Origin: Sva-07 sp963743825
Lineage (GTDB): Bacteria; Actinomycetota; Acidimicrobiia; Acidimicrobiales; Ilumatobacteraceae
Assembly (NCBI GenBank): GCA_963743825.1
Contig: CAVURC010000018.1
Coordinates: forward strand, 299,786-363,785
Reading direction: 5' to 3'
Length of the DNA: 64,000 bases
Part shown: piece after piece, positions 1 through 6,333 of the stretch
Numbering within the stretch: position 1 is the stretch's first letter
Layout: each line of letters begins with the position of its first letter
Notes under the pieces: generated by a model
The model's input: only the letters and a program-made list of their open reading frames with translations
Databases searched by the model: none
What the model was told of the DNA's origin: nothing
Translations under genes and position numbers: made by a program

Positions 1-1
1 G

Positions 2-745
2 CCCGCCATGGTCATCCAGCGGATGCACGGCAACTCCCAGACGTCGGACCTGTTCCACGACGGGCCCGACACGCACCAGGCCGACGACGTCATGCGCCAC
101 CTGTGCGAGGTGCTCGTGGAACTCCACACCACCGACATCTCCACGCTCGATCCCCATGGCGTACTCGCTGACCCTCGTGGGGTCGGCATCGACGCCGGCT
201 CGTGGGCCGTCTACATGGACACCACGATCGACTACTACGTCCGGTCGTTTCCCGAGATCAACTACGACCCCAGCGTCATGTCGATCCTCGACCTGTTCCT
301 CACGCTGCGCCGCGACATTCCTCGTCCACTCCCGCTCGTGCTCGTCCACGGCGACTTCAACCCGGCGAACTTCCTCTACGAAGGTGGGAAGGTGACGGCG
401 CTGATCGACTGGGAGAACGCCCGGATCGGCGACCCCCGAGAAGACCTCGGCTGGATGACGACGATGGACATCCTCTCGAACACCCAGGTCATGGCTCATC
501 CGATCGACGAAGGTGGATTTCTCGGCTACTACAACAAGCTCACCGGGTTCGACATCACCCAGGACGAGGTCGACTACTTCACCCTGTTCGGCACCGCCAA
601 CATCGCGGTGCCCGTCCAAGCAGCCATCAAGCGCCGCGTCGACGGTGAGAGTTCCGAGTTCCTGCACCTGTACATCGCTCAAGCGGCCGGCGGCACCGTG
701 CCGAACCTGCTGCGCCTTCTCGACTATCCGGGGGTCCCCCAGTGA
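2..745 (+). CDS. Aminoglycoside phosphotransferase-family protein (5' partial)
   Basis: This is the C-terminal part of an APH/choline-kinase-like phosphotransferase. The reading frame is open to the window edge, so the ATG at position 8 is probably internal: family members have about 340 residues and a small N-terminal kinase lobe that is missing here. Visible motifs are the catalytic Brenner motif HGDFNPANFL and, about 20 residues later, the metal-binding DWENARIGDPREDLGW. Members of this subfamily in actinobacteria often lie beside acyl-CoA metabolism genes; the substrate cannot be told from sequence. The next gene overlaps its stop codon (GTGA), so the two are probably translated together. 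Confidence 0.85.
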   Translation, partial: PAMVIQRMHGNSQTSDLFHDGPDTHQADDVMRHLCEVLVELHTTDISTLDPHGVLADPRGVGIDAGSWAVYMDTTIDYYVRSFPEINYDPSVMSILDLFLTLRRDIPRPLPLVLVHGDFNPANFLYEGGKVTALIDWENARIGDPREDLGWMTTMDILSNTQVMAHPIDEGGFLGYYNKLTGFDITQDEVDYFTLFGTANIAVPVQAAIKRRVDGESSEFLHLYIAQAAGGTVPNLLRLLDYPGVPQ

Positions 746-1248
746 ACACATCACCGAGCATCGACCAGATGTTGGAAGGCGTGATCGTCAGCATCAGCAC
801 CGACATCGTGCCCAATCTCGTGAACCCCAAAGCCCACGCCACTGCGCAGATGATGCAGTCGATCCTCCAGGGCGTCCGCCAGCTCCTGCCGGTGTACGAC
901 CAGTACCTCGCCGAGGAGCACAACCAGATGATGGACGTGCTGCGTGACGTCGCTGCAACGATCGGTGACTCGGCAGGCCCCGCAGCAGAACGGATCCGCG
1001 ACCGGGCAGCCACGCTCGGCCAGGCAGACGAGGTCCCGATCCCGCTTGATCGTGACGTCGTGATGGCCGCCCACCGCGCCTTGGGTCTCGCGCTGCAGGA
1101 CGACATGATCGACCTCGACGAACTCCAACGCACCGGCGACACCGACGCCGACGTCGCACTCGACGTCATCCGGGCGCACCTGGGCCCGCGCCTCGTGCGT
1201 GACGTCCAGACATTCCTCGTCGGCGACGCCATGGTCGGCCGAGGCTGA
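742..1248 (+). CDS. Hypothetical protein coupled to the phosphotransferase
   Basis: A 168-residue soluble protein of unknown function, predicted mostly alpha-helical, with no signal peptide, membrane segment or recognised catalytic motif. The GTG start overlaps the TGA of the preceding phosphotransferase by four bases (GTGA), which is the main reason for this start and implies translational coupling. By context it may be a partner or accessory subunit of the kinase. It is followed by a 50-bp palindromic repeat and then by a convergent dioxygenase gene. Confidence 0.7.
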   Translation: MNTSPSIDQMLEGVIVSISTDIVPNLVNPKAHATAQMMQSILQGVRQLLPVYDQYLAEEHNQMMDVLRDVAATIGDSAGPAAERIRDRAATLGQADEVPIPLDRDVVMAAHRALGLALQDDMIDLDELQRTGDTDADVALDVIRAHLGPRLVRDVQTFLVGDAMVGRG

Positions 1249-1262
1249 CGCCCAAAATTCTG

Positions 1263-1312
1263 GTTTGCGTTGCATTTCGGTTGGCCCGTCCCGACGGAAC
1301 TGCAACGCAAAC
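1263..1312. repeat. 50-bp palindromic repeat, copy 1
   Basis: The outer 12 bases GTTTGCGTTGCA (1263-1274) and TGCAACGCAAAC (1301-1312) are perfect reverse complements. The centre carries TTGGCCCGTCCC. It lies between the 3' ends of two convergent genes and could act as a bidirectional terminator. Four further copies of exactly the same length occur in the window. Confidence 0.9.
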
Positions 1313-1342
1313 GGAGGGAACGCACTGTCGTGGTGATCGGGG

Positions 1343-2341
1343 TCAGGGCGGGGTGTTGATCCCGGTACGCAGCCCATCCTCGACGCTCGCGAAGGTGTGC
1401 GCGGCGAGCCACAGGCGCAACAGGTGGCGTCGCTCGGCAGGATCGTCGACGTCCTCGTACGCCTCGCGGGAGTGCAGGATGCGACCGTTGTTGAGGAACT
1501 GGACATCACCCGGCTCGAAGTCCATCTCGAGATGGACATTTGGATCGTTCGCGATCGACTCGAGCAGCTCCATCGCCGAGACCTGATCAGCGGTGAGGCG
1601 CGGCACGTCGGGATGGCGTTGAGCGTCGCGGATGTACCAGCCGAGATAGAAGACACGCGGGACACCGTCGAGATCGGTGATCGGCGCGAGTGAGAACCAC
1701 GGCCGCTCGCCCGGAGGAGCCTCTCCCTGACGGTCCCAGCACATCGGATGGTAGAGCACCTCGAGTAGATCGGGCCGCCGGCGCAGGATCTCGTTGTACA
1801 CCGCGCCCGAACTCGCGATGCGGCTCTCGCCCCCGCTGCGGGCTCGGTGCAGGCACAACAGGCCGATGATGTCGGCGCCATCGGTGTGGAAATCCTGACG
1901 CTCTCTGGTGCGGTACAGCCGCACCGGCGCGCCGTCCTGAGCGAGCCGTTCGTCGCGGATGTGGGTGAGCAGGTCGCCGCCCGCGTTCTGGCCGACAGGG
2001 CGTCCGAGGTGGGTGCCGAGGCCGACGTAGGCGAGTTCGACTTCGGCATCGGAGAGCACGTCGATCGGAAATCCGCGCAGGAGGAGGAACCCGAGGCCAC
2101 GTTCCAGCATCGTCGACCACGCCGCGATGTCCGTGGTCATCGACGGGAGGGGAAAATCAGCTGGTCGCGCCGAGCCGATCGTCACGCCGGCCGCGATCGC
2201 GACGCGGGTCGCCGCGACGATCGCTTCTTGCTGCTCCCGAGTGAGTTCGATCCGCCACGAGTCGTCGGTGAGCTCCGCCGAGCGCCAGACGGCGGGGGAA
2301 TCCTGCGCACTGCGCCGGGGTCGAACGGTGGGCTGCGGCAT
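1343..2341 (-). CDS. TauD/TfdA-family Fe(II)/2-oxoglutarate dioxygenase
   Basis: A 332-residue protein with the facial triad of the TauD/TfdA (Fe(II), 2-oxoglutarate-dependent) fold: FHTDGAD supplies His152 and Asp154, ILHSRE supplies the distal His290, and arginines in RRHLLRLWL (about 305-309) would bind the 2-oxoglutarate carboxylate. Length and motif order fit an intact enzyme. It resembles the proteins loosely annotated as clavaminate synthase-like/TauD; the substrate is unknown. It stands alone on the minus strand, convergent with the phosphotransferase pair, and has 50-bp palindromic repeats at both ends. Confidence 0.85.
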   Translation of the reverse strand: MPQPTVRPRRSAQDSPAVWRSAELTDDSWRIELTREQQEAIVAATRVAIAAGVTIGSARPADFPLPSMTTDIAAWSTMLERGLGFLLLRGFPIDVLSDAEVELAYVGLGTHLGRPVGQNAGGDLLTHIRDERLAQDGAPVRLYRTRERQDFHTDGADIIGLLCLHRARSGGESRIASSGAVYNEILRRRPDLLEVLYHPMCWDRQGEAPPGERPWFSLAPITDLDGVPRVFYLGWYIRDAQRHPDVPRLTADQVSAMELLESIANDPNVHLEMDFEPGDVQFLNNGRILHSREAYEDVDDPAERRHLLRLWLAAHTFASVEDGLRTGINTPP

Positions 2342-2413
2342 GAGCAGAGTCTGCCCGCGGCCCGCTCCGGCAGACGACCGCTACCGCCCCAGCCCGCCTC
2401 GACCCTCCCTCCG

Positions 2414-2463
2414 GTTTACGTGACGGTTCGGTTGGGCCGTCCCGTCCGATCCGTGACGCAAAC
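2414..2463. repeat. 50-bp palindromic repeat, copy 2
   Basis: A more diverged copy: GTTTACGTGACGG at the left and CCGTGACGCAAAC at the right, with central GTTGGGCCGTCCC. It lies between the 5' end of the dioxygenase gene and tRNA-Leu, and is framed by CCCTCCCT on the left and AGGGAG on the right. Confidence 0.75.
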
Positions 2464-2543
2464 GGACGGCAGGGAGACCCGTCGACCTGGTCGCCCACCC
2501 AGGGCCGTACGGTCATCACCTAACCTCGTCCCCACACGCACCG

Positions 2544-2628
2544 GCCCGGGTGGCGAAACTGGCAGACGCGGGGGCTTAAACCCCCCTTCCACTCACGTGG
2601 AGTGCGGGTTCAAATCCCGCCCCGGGCA
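2544..2628 (+). tRNA. tRNA-Leu (anticodon TAA)
   Basis: The acceptor arms GCCCGGG (2544-2550) and CCCGGGC (2621-2627) pair perfectly and are followed by discriminator A. The anticodon loop CTTAAAC is closed by five G-C pairs and reads TAA. The long variable arm (TTCCACTCACGTGGA region) is the class II mark of tRNA-Leu, and the T-loop GTTCAAATC is canonical. CCA is not encoded. A tyrosine integrase starts about 100 bp downstream, so the 3' end is a likely attachment site. Confidence 0.95.
2604..2628 (+). other. Probable attachment site (3' end of tRNA-Leu)
   Basis: The T-arm and acceptor end of tRNA-Leu abut an integrase gene on the same strand, the usual arrangement for tyrosine-integrase elements. 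No second copy of this 25-bp end was found in the window, so the core and the far junction are not established. Confidence 0.4.
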
Positions 2629-2680
2629 CATCTACCAGGGAATATGCAAATCGCGAAGCATGCGGACGCAAGAAAAAGCG

Positions 2681-2702
2681 CAAAAGGTGCACAAAAGGTG
2701 CA
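2681..2702 (+). repeat. Two tandem 11-bp repeats near the tRNA-Leu junction
   Basis: CAAAAGGTGCA occurs twice without a gap between the tRNA-Leu 3' end and the integrase start. Short direct repeats here are typical of arm-type binding sites for tyrosine integrases, though that role is inferred. Confidence 0.6.
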
Positions 2703-2732
2703 CAGAGCGTCGAAGGCGCGTACGCTTCTCGA

Positions 2733-3878
2733 ATGGCTCGCGGGTCGGTGTTCCGCAAGAACGGAGGCTGGGCATTCCGTGTCGACGCGGGCTTCCACGC
2801 TGAAACCGGCAAGCGCCGCCAACTCCTGCGCCAGGGCTTCGGCACCAAGCGTGCTGCCGAGGAGGCACTGGCCGAAGCGGTCGGCGCGGCGACCCGCGGT
2901 ATGGCGGTGTCGCGGTCGACGGTCAAGGTCGGCGAGTATCTCGACGACTGGTTCGCCACCGCCCGGCCCTCGCTGCGACCGACCACGGCCCGCGGGTACG
3001 AGCAGTCGATCGGTCGGCTGACGCGATTCCTCGGCAACTATCAGCTGCAGGCGTTGACGCCGATGCAGGTTCAGCGCTGCTACACCGACCTGCTCGAGTC
3101 GGGCGGTCACGGTGGTGGACCGCTGGCACCGAAGACGGTGCGGCACGCGCACGTCGTGTTGCGCAAGTCGCTCGCCGACGCCGAGCGGATGGGGCTGGTC
3201 ACCCGCAACGCAGCAGCGGCGGCACGCCCGCCGACCGGTGAGAGCACCGAGTTGACGACGTGGTCGTCGGACGACCTGCGCTCGTTCCTCGCAGCGGTCG
3301 AGGGGCACCCGTACGGGATCGCGTTCCGGCTTCTCGCAGCGACCGGCCTACGACGCGGTGAGGTGCTCGGTCTGCGTTGGAGCGATGTCGATTTCGATCT
3401 CGGCCAGCTCGCCGTGGCGAACACGATCACCGAGGTCGGCGCCGACACGGTGATGGGTCCACCCAAGACGGCACGCAGTCGCCGCAACGTGTACCTCGAC
3501 CGTCGGACGATGACGGCGTTGCGCGAGCATCGCCAACGCCAGCGGGAGCTACGGCTCGCCGCGGGCCCGGCGTGGGACAGCGGCCATGACTGGGTGCTGA
3601 CCGACGAGCTCGGTGGCTTCGTGCGACCGCAGTCGATGTCGTATGCGTGGCGCAAGCTGATTCGGCAACTCGATCTGCCGCGGATCCGTCTCCACGACCT
3701 GCGCCACACCCATGCGACATTGGCGTTGAAGGCCGGCGTGCACCCCAAGGTCGTGTCCGAGCGCCTGGGCCACGCCAACGTCGGCATCACCCTCGATCTC
3801 TATTCCCACGTGGTGCCCTCGCTCGCCCGAGACGCGGCTGAACAGATCATGAGTTCCACCTACGGGGAAGAAGCCTGA
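2733..3878 (+). CDS. Tyrosine recombinase/integrase next to tRNA-Leu
   Basis: A 381-residue phage-type integrase. An N-terminal arm-binding region (about 1-60) is followed by a SAM-like core-binding domain (about 63-160) and the catalytic domain. Catalytic residues visible are Arg207 (TGLRRGEV), Lys245 (PPKTARSRR), His321 and Arg324 (HDLRHTHAT), His347 (ERLGHAN) and nucleophile Tyr357 (LDLYSHV). All are present, so the enzyme is probably active. It starts about 100 bp after tRNA-Leu and reads away from it, marking the left end of the island. It is clearly related to, but distinct from, the second integrase at 20.7 kb. Confidence 0.95.
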   Translation: MARGSVFRKNGGWAFRVDAGFHAETGKRRQLLRQGFGTKRAAEEALAEAVGAATRGMAVSRSTVKVGEYLDDWFATARPSLRPTTARGYEQSIGRLTRFLGNYQLQALTPMQVQRCYTDLLESGGHGGGPLAPKTVRHAHVVLRKSLADAERMGLVTRNAAAAARPPTGESTELTTWSSDDLRSFLAAVEGHPYGIAFRLLAATGLRRGEVLGLRWSDVDFDLGQLAVANTITEVGADTVMGPPKTARSRRNVYLDRRTMTALREHRQRQRELRLAAGPAWDSGHDWVLTDELGGFVRPQSMSYAWRKLIRQLDLPRIRLHDLRHTHATLALKAGVHPKVVSERLGHANVGITLDLYSHVVPSLARDAAEQIMSSTYGEEA

Positions 3879-3905
3879 CGGCCGCGCACGGCCGGGGGTG
3901 TAGGT

Positions 3906-4319
3906 ATGAACGAACCGTGGAACCTGCACTTCTTCCAGCGCCACCCCGACGACGATCGCCACCAGTCCGTACCTGCGAGGGACTTCCTCGACGGGCTGTC
4001 GGACAAGGTGGTCGCCGAGATCCTCGCAGTCCTCGACGCTGTCGCCGAGGCACCGCCGCCGGCATTCTCGGGTGGCGGCAAGTGGGAGGCCATGCACGGT
4101 GAGATGGCGGGGTTCTACGAGGTCCGGGTGCGGGGAGCAGGGATGAACCACCGCCTCTTCTGCATCCTCGAACGCCACGCCGACGATCTCGGCGGGCCGT
4201 CAATCGTCGCGATCGACGGGTTGACGAAGCCGAAACGTTCGGCCGCCGATTCGAGGGACTATCGACGGGCGATTCGTCTACGCGCAGAGTTCGTTCTTCG
4301 ACGAACCGTGTTGCAGTAG
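3906..4319 (+). CDS. RelE/HigB-like toxin (phage Gp49-like)
   Basis: A 137-residue protein resembling the HigB/Gp49-like (PF05973) RelE-superfamily toxins, which are ribosome-dependent mRNA interferases. The segment GKWEAMHGEMAGFYEVRVRG matches the family's usual 'LWELR..G.yRvry' strand region, and the following NHRLFCILER fits the core strand. It starts 28 bp after the integrase stop. The likely antitoxin lies downstream on the opposite strand, with the two stop codons only a few bases apart. Convergent order is unusual for higBA-type pairs. Function is inferred from family resemblance. Confidence 0.7.
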   Translation: MNEPWNLHFFQRHPDDDRHQSVPARDFLDGLSDKVVAEILAVLDAVAEAPPPAFSGGGKWEAMHGEMAGFYEVRVRGAGMNHRLFCILERHADDLGGPSIVAIDGLTKPKRSAADSRDYRRAIRLRAEFVLRRTVLQ

Positions 4320-4323
4320 CGAC

Positions 4324-4710
4324 TCAGACCGCTTGGCGCTTGCGCGGGACGAGTTCGAGGTCGAGTGAATCTGCGATTGCCGTCAGCGTTGCGATGGTCG
4401 GGTTGGGAGCGTCCGCGCTGAACAGTCGTCGGACGGCTTCGGGCGCGATGTCGGCGCGGCGGGCGAGCTCGGCCTTGGAGAGTCCCAGTTCATCGCGACG
4501 ATCATCGAGTGCTCGCACCAACCGATCGATCTGGTCGACGCGGCGGCGTGCTTCGTCGTACGCCTCGCCGAACTCCGGGGACTTGGCGCGCTCGGCGAAG
4601 TACCGTTCAGCGCCAGTTCTCGTTCTGCCGCTCCATGCGGTGAGCGTAACACAAAAGTTACGATGCGCCACTCTGCGTCCGGGAAGTCCCAACTCGAGCG
4701 CGAGCGACAT
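4324..4710 (-). CDS. XRE-family antitoxin (HigA-like)
   Basis: A helix-turn-helix antitoxin-like protein. The XRE HTH is visible at LGLSKAELARRADIAPEAVRRLF followed by NPTIATLTAIADSLDLEL. Upstream is a short helical segment (SPEFGEAYDEARRRVDQIDRLVRAL) common in HigA proteins paired with Gp49-like toxins. The ATG at 4710 directly follows the stop codon of the upstream excisionase-like gene (TAG then ATG), suggesting coupled translation. However, an inverted repeat GTAAC-N6-GTTAC lies inside this N-terminal region, so the true start may be further in and the start is uncertain. Confidence 0.7.
   Translation of the reverse strand: MSLALELGLPGRRVAHRNFCVTLTAWSGRTRTGAERYFAERAKSPEFGEAYDEARRRVDQIDRLVRALDDRRDELGLSKAELARRADIAPEAVRRLFSADAPNPTIATLTAIADSLDLELVPRKRQAV
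4646..4661. promoter_or_regulatory. Inverted repeat, possible antitoxin operator
   Basis: GTAAC, six bases, GTTAC forms a perfect 5+5 palindrome at the 5' end of the antitoxin gene. Autoregulation through such a site is normal for XRE antitoxins; here it is inferred. Confidence 0.4.
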
Positions 4711-4992
4711 CTACGTCAGCAGCCCCTCGAGATCGTGGTGCAGGACCACGATGCGTCGCCCGAACCGCCGCGACGGAATCTCCCCGCGGCGCACGCACTC
4801 GTACGCCGTCGAACGGGAGATACCGAGCAGTGCGGCGACTTCGGCGACGGTGTAGGTCCGTCGGCGGTTGGCTACCGGTTCAGGTCGGGTCGACGGACTC
4901 CCGGGGTCGCTGGGGACTCTGCGAGGCGGGCGGGGTGTTGGGGGTGCTGCTCGAATGATCGATGTGCGGTTCATGGTGCCGATCGTGCGCAA
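4711..4992 (-). CDS. Excisionase-family HTH protein
   Basis: A 93-residue protein whose C-terminal half is a MerR/excisionase-type helix-turn-helix: TYTVAEVAALLGISRSTAYE followed by VRRGEIPSRRFGRRIVVLHH, ending in a short helix (DLEGLL). The N-terminal 40 residues are proline/arginine-rich and disordered, so the real start may be closer to the HTH. Such small HTH proteins act as recombination directionality factors or repressors in integrative elements. It lies immediately upstream of the antitoxin gene with no gap, in the same likely transcript. Confidence 0.75.
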   Translation of the reverse strand: MRTIGTMNRTSIIRAAPPTPRPPRRVPSDPGSPSTRPEPVANRRRTYTVAEVAALLGISRSTAYECVRRGEIPSRRFGRRIVVLHHDLEGLLT

Positions 4993-5395
4993 AGAGGACT
5001 CATCGAATCACTCCCACGACCACACACACGATCACTACCACCGTCGGCCGGCGGTGTCGGATGACTCCTCGGATCACTCCCTTCCCCAGGTCAGCGCCTC
5101 CTGCACACACACGACCGCTCACACGTCCTGCGTATCGCTGCCTCTGGGTTGGATCGACGTCGTCTGCCTTCAGGCAGCTCGGACGAGGTGACCTCGCCCG
5201 ACTCGACCGTGTCCGGTCGACGATGCCATCGGGCTGTCGGCCAGATCGAGGCGCACGTCGGGTGGAGTCGACTCTCGCTCGGCCATCAAGCCGTGACCGA
5301 CGTGGTTGAAACCCGCCGGCAACGCGACGGCGGCTCCCGGTGTGAGGTTCCAGCAGTCGGCGTGGGAGTGGGTGCGGGGACCGTAGGGGAGCCCT
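4993..5395. other. Non-coding or unrecognised stretch
   Basis: About 400 bases in which no reading frame shows family resemblance. A His/Asp/Thr-rich patch near 5010-5040 (CAC-rich DNA) and short frames on both strands are present but not convincing. It precedes the left inverted repeat of the 5.4-6.0 kb unit. Confidence 0.5.
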
Positions 5396-5443
5396 TCACA
5401 TATCATTACCCGGTTGGTGCACGGTTACGTTTCGTTCCGTAAC
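5396..5443 (+). repeat. Left inverted repeat around the GRPRKW gene
   Basis: This 48-bp block, containing ATTACCCG, GGTGCAC and a small palindrome GTTACG-N8-CGTAAC, is repeated in inverted orientation at 5956-6005. About 25 of the first 31 bases match, and CGTTTCGTT recurs in both. Confidence 0.7.
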
Positions 5444-5471
5444 AGGGGTCTCGGCCGCAGGCTGCTGCAGC

Positions 5472-5948
5472 TCAGTCCTTGTATCGGTCTCGCTTTGCGG
5501 CTCGGCGCCGATCAGCGCGATTGAGTCCTTGGGGTTGAGCGGCCGGGGCGGTCAGGGCAATCCGTGCCCGGAGGGCTGCGTTCTCGGCCCTGAGTTCAGC
5601 GAGGCCTTCTCGCAGCAACTCGAGCTCTTCTTCGCGGCGAGCACCGGCGGTGCGCAGGCCGTCCAGTTCCGCCCTGACCCGATCGAGCCTGCGCTGTGTC
5701 GACTGGTGTCGTCGACGCTCGGTCTGTAGCGCTTCGTTCGACTCGGACAGCGAGGCCATGGCTGCGACGAGATCGGCCTGCAGCTGTCGGGAGTGTTCGA
5801 CTGCCCGAGCGAGATCGTCGCCGTCGACGAGCGCCTCTTCGAACGTCGCGGGTTCTTCCTCGCCTCGTTGCCGAGCACGGAACGCCCGCACGCGGTCGGC
5901 GTCCGACCGCCACTTGCGTGGCCGTCCACCTTTGCCGGGGACCGTCAT
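5472..5948 (-). CDS. Basic-region/coiled-coil protein flanked by inverted repeats
   Basis: A 158-residue protein from the ATG at 5948; an upstream in-frame ATG at 5984 would lie inside the inverted repeat. The N-terminus is strongly basic (GGRPRKWRSDADRVRAFRAR). A long heptad-like coiled coil follows (about residues 40-130, rich in E, R, L and Q), and a basic tail RADRRRAAKRDRYKD ends it. The layout resembles a DNA-binding basic region plus dimerising coil, as in KfrA-like plasmid proteins, but no family is recognised with confidence. The matching inverted repeats on each side, the upstream one covering its promoter, suggest either autoregulation or a small mobile unit. Confidence 0.65.
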   Translation of the reverse strand: MTVPGKGGRPRKWRSDADRVRAFRARQRGEEEPATFEEALVDGDDLARAVEHSRQLQADLVAAMASLSESNEALQTERRRHQSTQRRLDRVRAELDGLRTAGARREEELELLREGLAELRAENAALRARIALTAPAAQPQGLNRADRRRAAKRDRYKD

Positions 5949-5955
5949 GGTGGGA

Positions 5956-6005
5956 GTGTAACGAAACGCAACGATTGAGTGCACCCATCGGGTAATACTC
6001 TGTGA
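5956..6005 (-). repeat. Right inverted repeat around the GRPRKW gene
   Basis: Inverted partner of 5396-5443. On the minus strand it reads TCACAGAG, TATTACCCG, GGGTGCAC, then CGTTTCGTTAC. It overlaps the likely promoter of the gene at 5472-5948. Confidence 0.7.
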
Positions 6006-6326
6006 GGGTGCTGCTGGCTGGAACCGCAGTGATTATGCAGTGGGGCGATCGAGCCAAGAGGTCCACACACTTCGCCGGTACTTCAGCGCGACGAGCGGTG
6101 AACGAGGCCGGCATTACCGAGTGGGTTTGCGACCGGCTCGCCAGCTTGCCCGTTGGTCATCGCAGCAAGCGGTCCGATGTTGCCGAGGTGGTCGCGGACC
6201 AGTCCGCGGGTGTAACGAATAGCGAGCCCTCATCGAGAATCGATTCGTACCACCCGAATGAGACTGCGCAGGTCGGGCCACTGGACCGAGCGCGGCGCTT
6301 CGGTGACGCGTCCGGTTGGCGTCCCC
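6006..6326. other. Unrecognised intergenic stretch
   Basis: No supported gene. Near its right end (about 6306-6333) is a GTCCG...CGGAC element with central GGCGTCCCCCT, very similar to a second copy near 12.98 kb. Confidence 0.5.
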
Positions 6327-6333
6327 CTATCGG
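6306..6333 (+). repeat. GTCCGG-GGCGTCCCCCT-CGGAC element, copy 1
   Basis: CGTCCGG, two variable bases, GGCGTCCCCCT, two variable bases, CGGACA. The copy at about 12979-13007 differs mainly in the two variable pairs. The ends GTCCG and CGGAC are complementary, so it can fold. Confidence 0.6.

Noticed and set aside
5170..5406. A 78-codon minus-strand frame
   Set aside because: No ribosome-binding site, promoter or family match, and it runs into the left inverted repeat.
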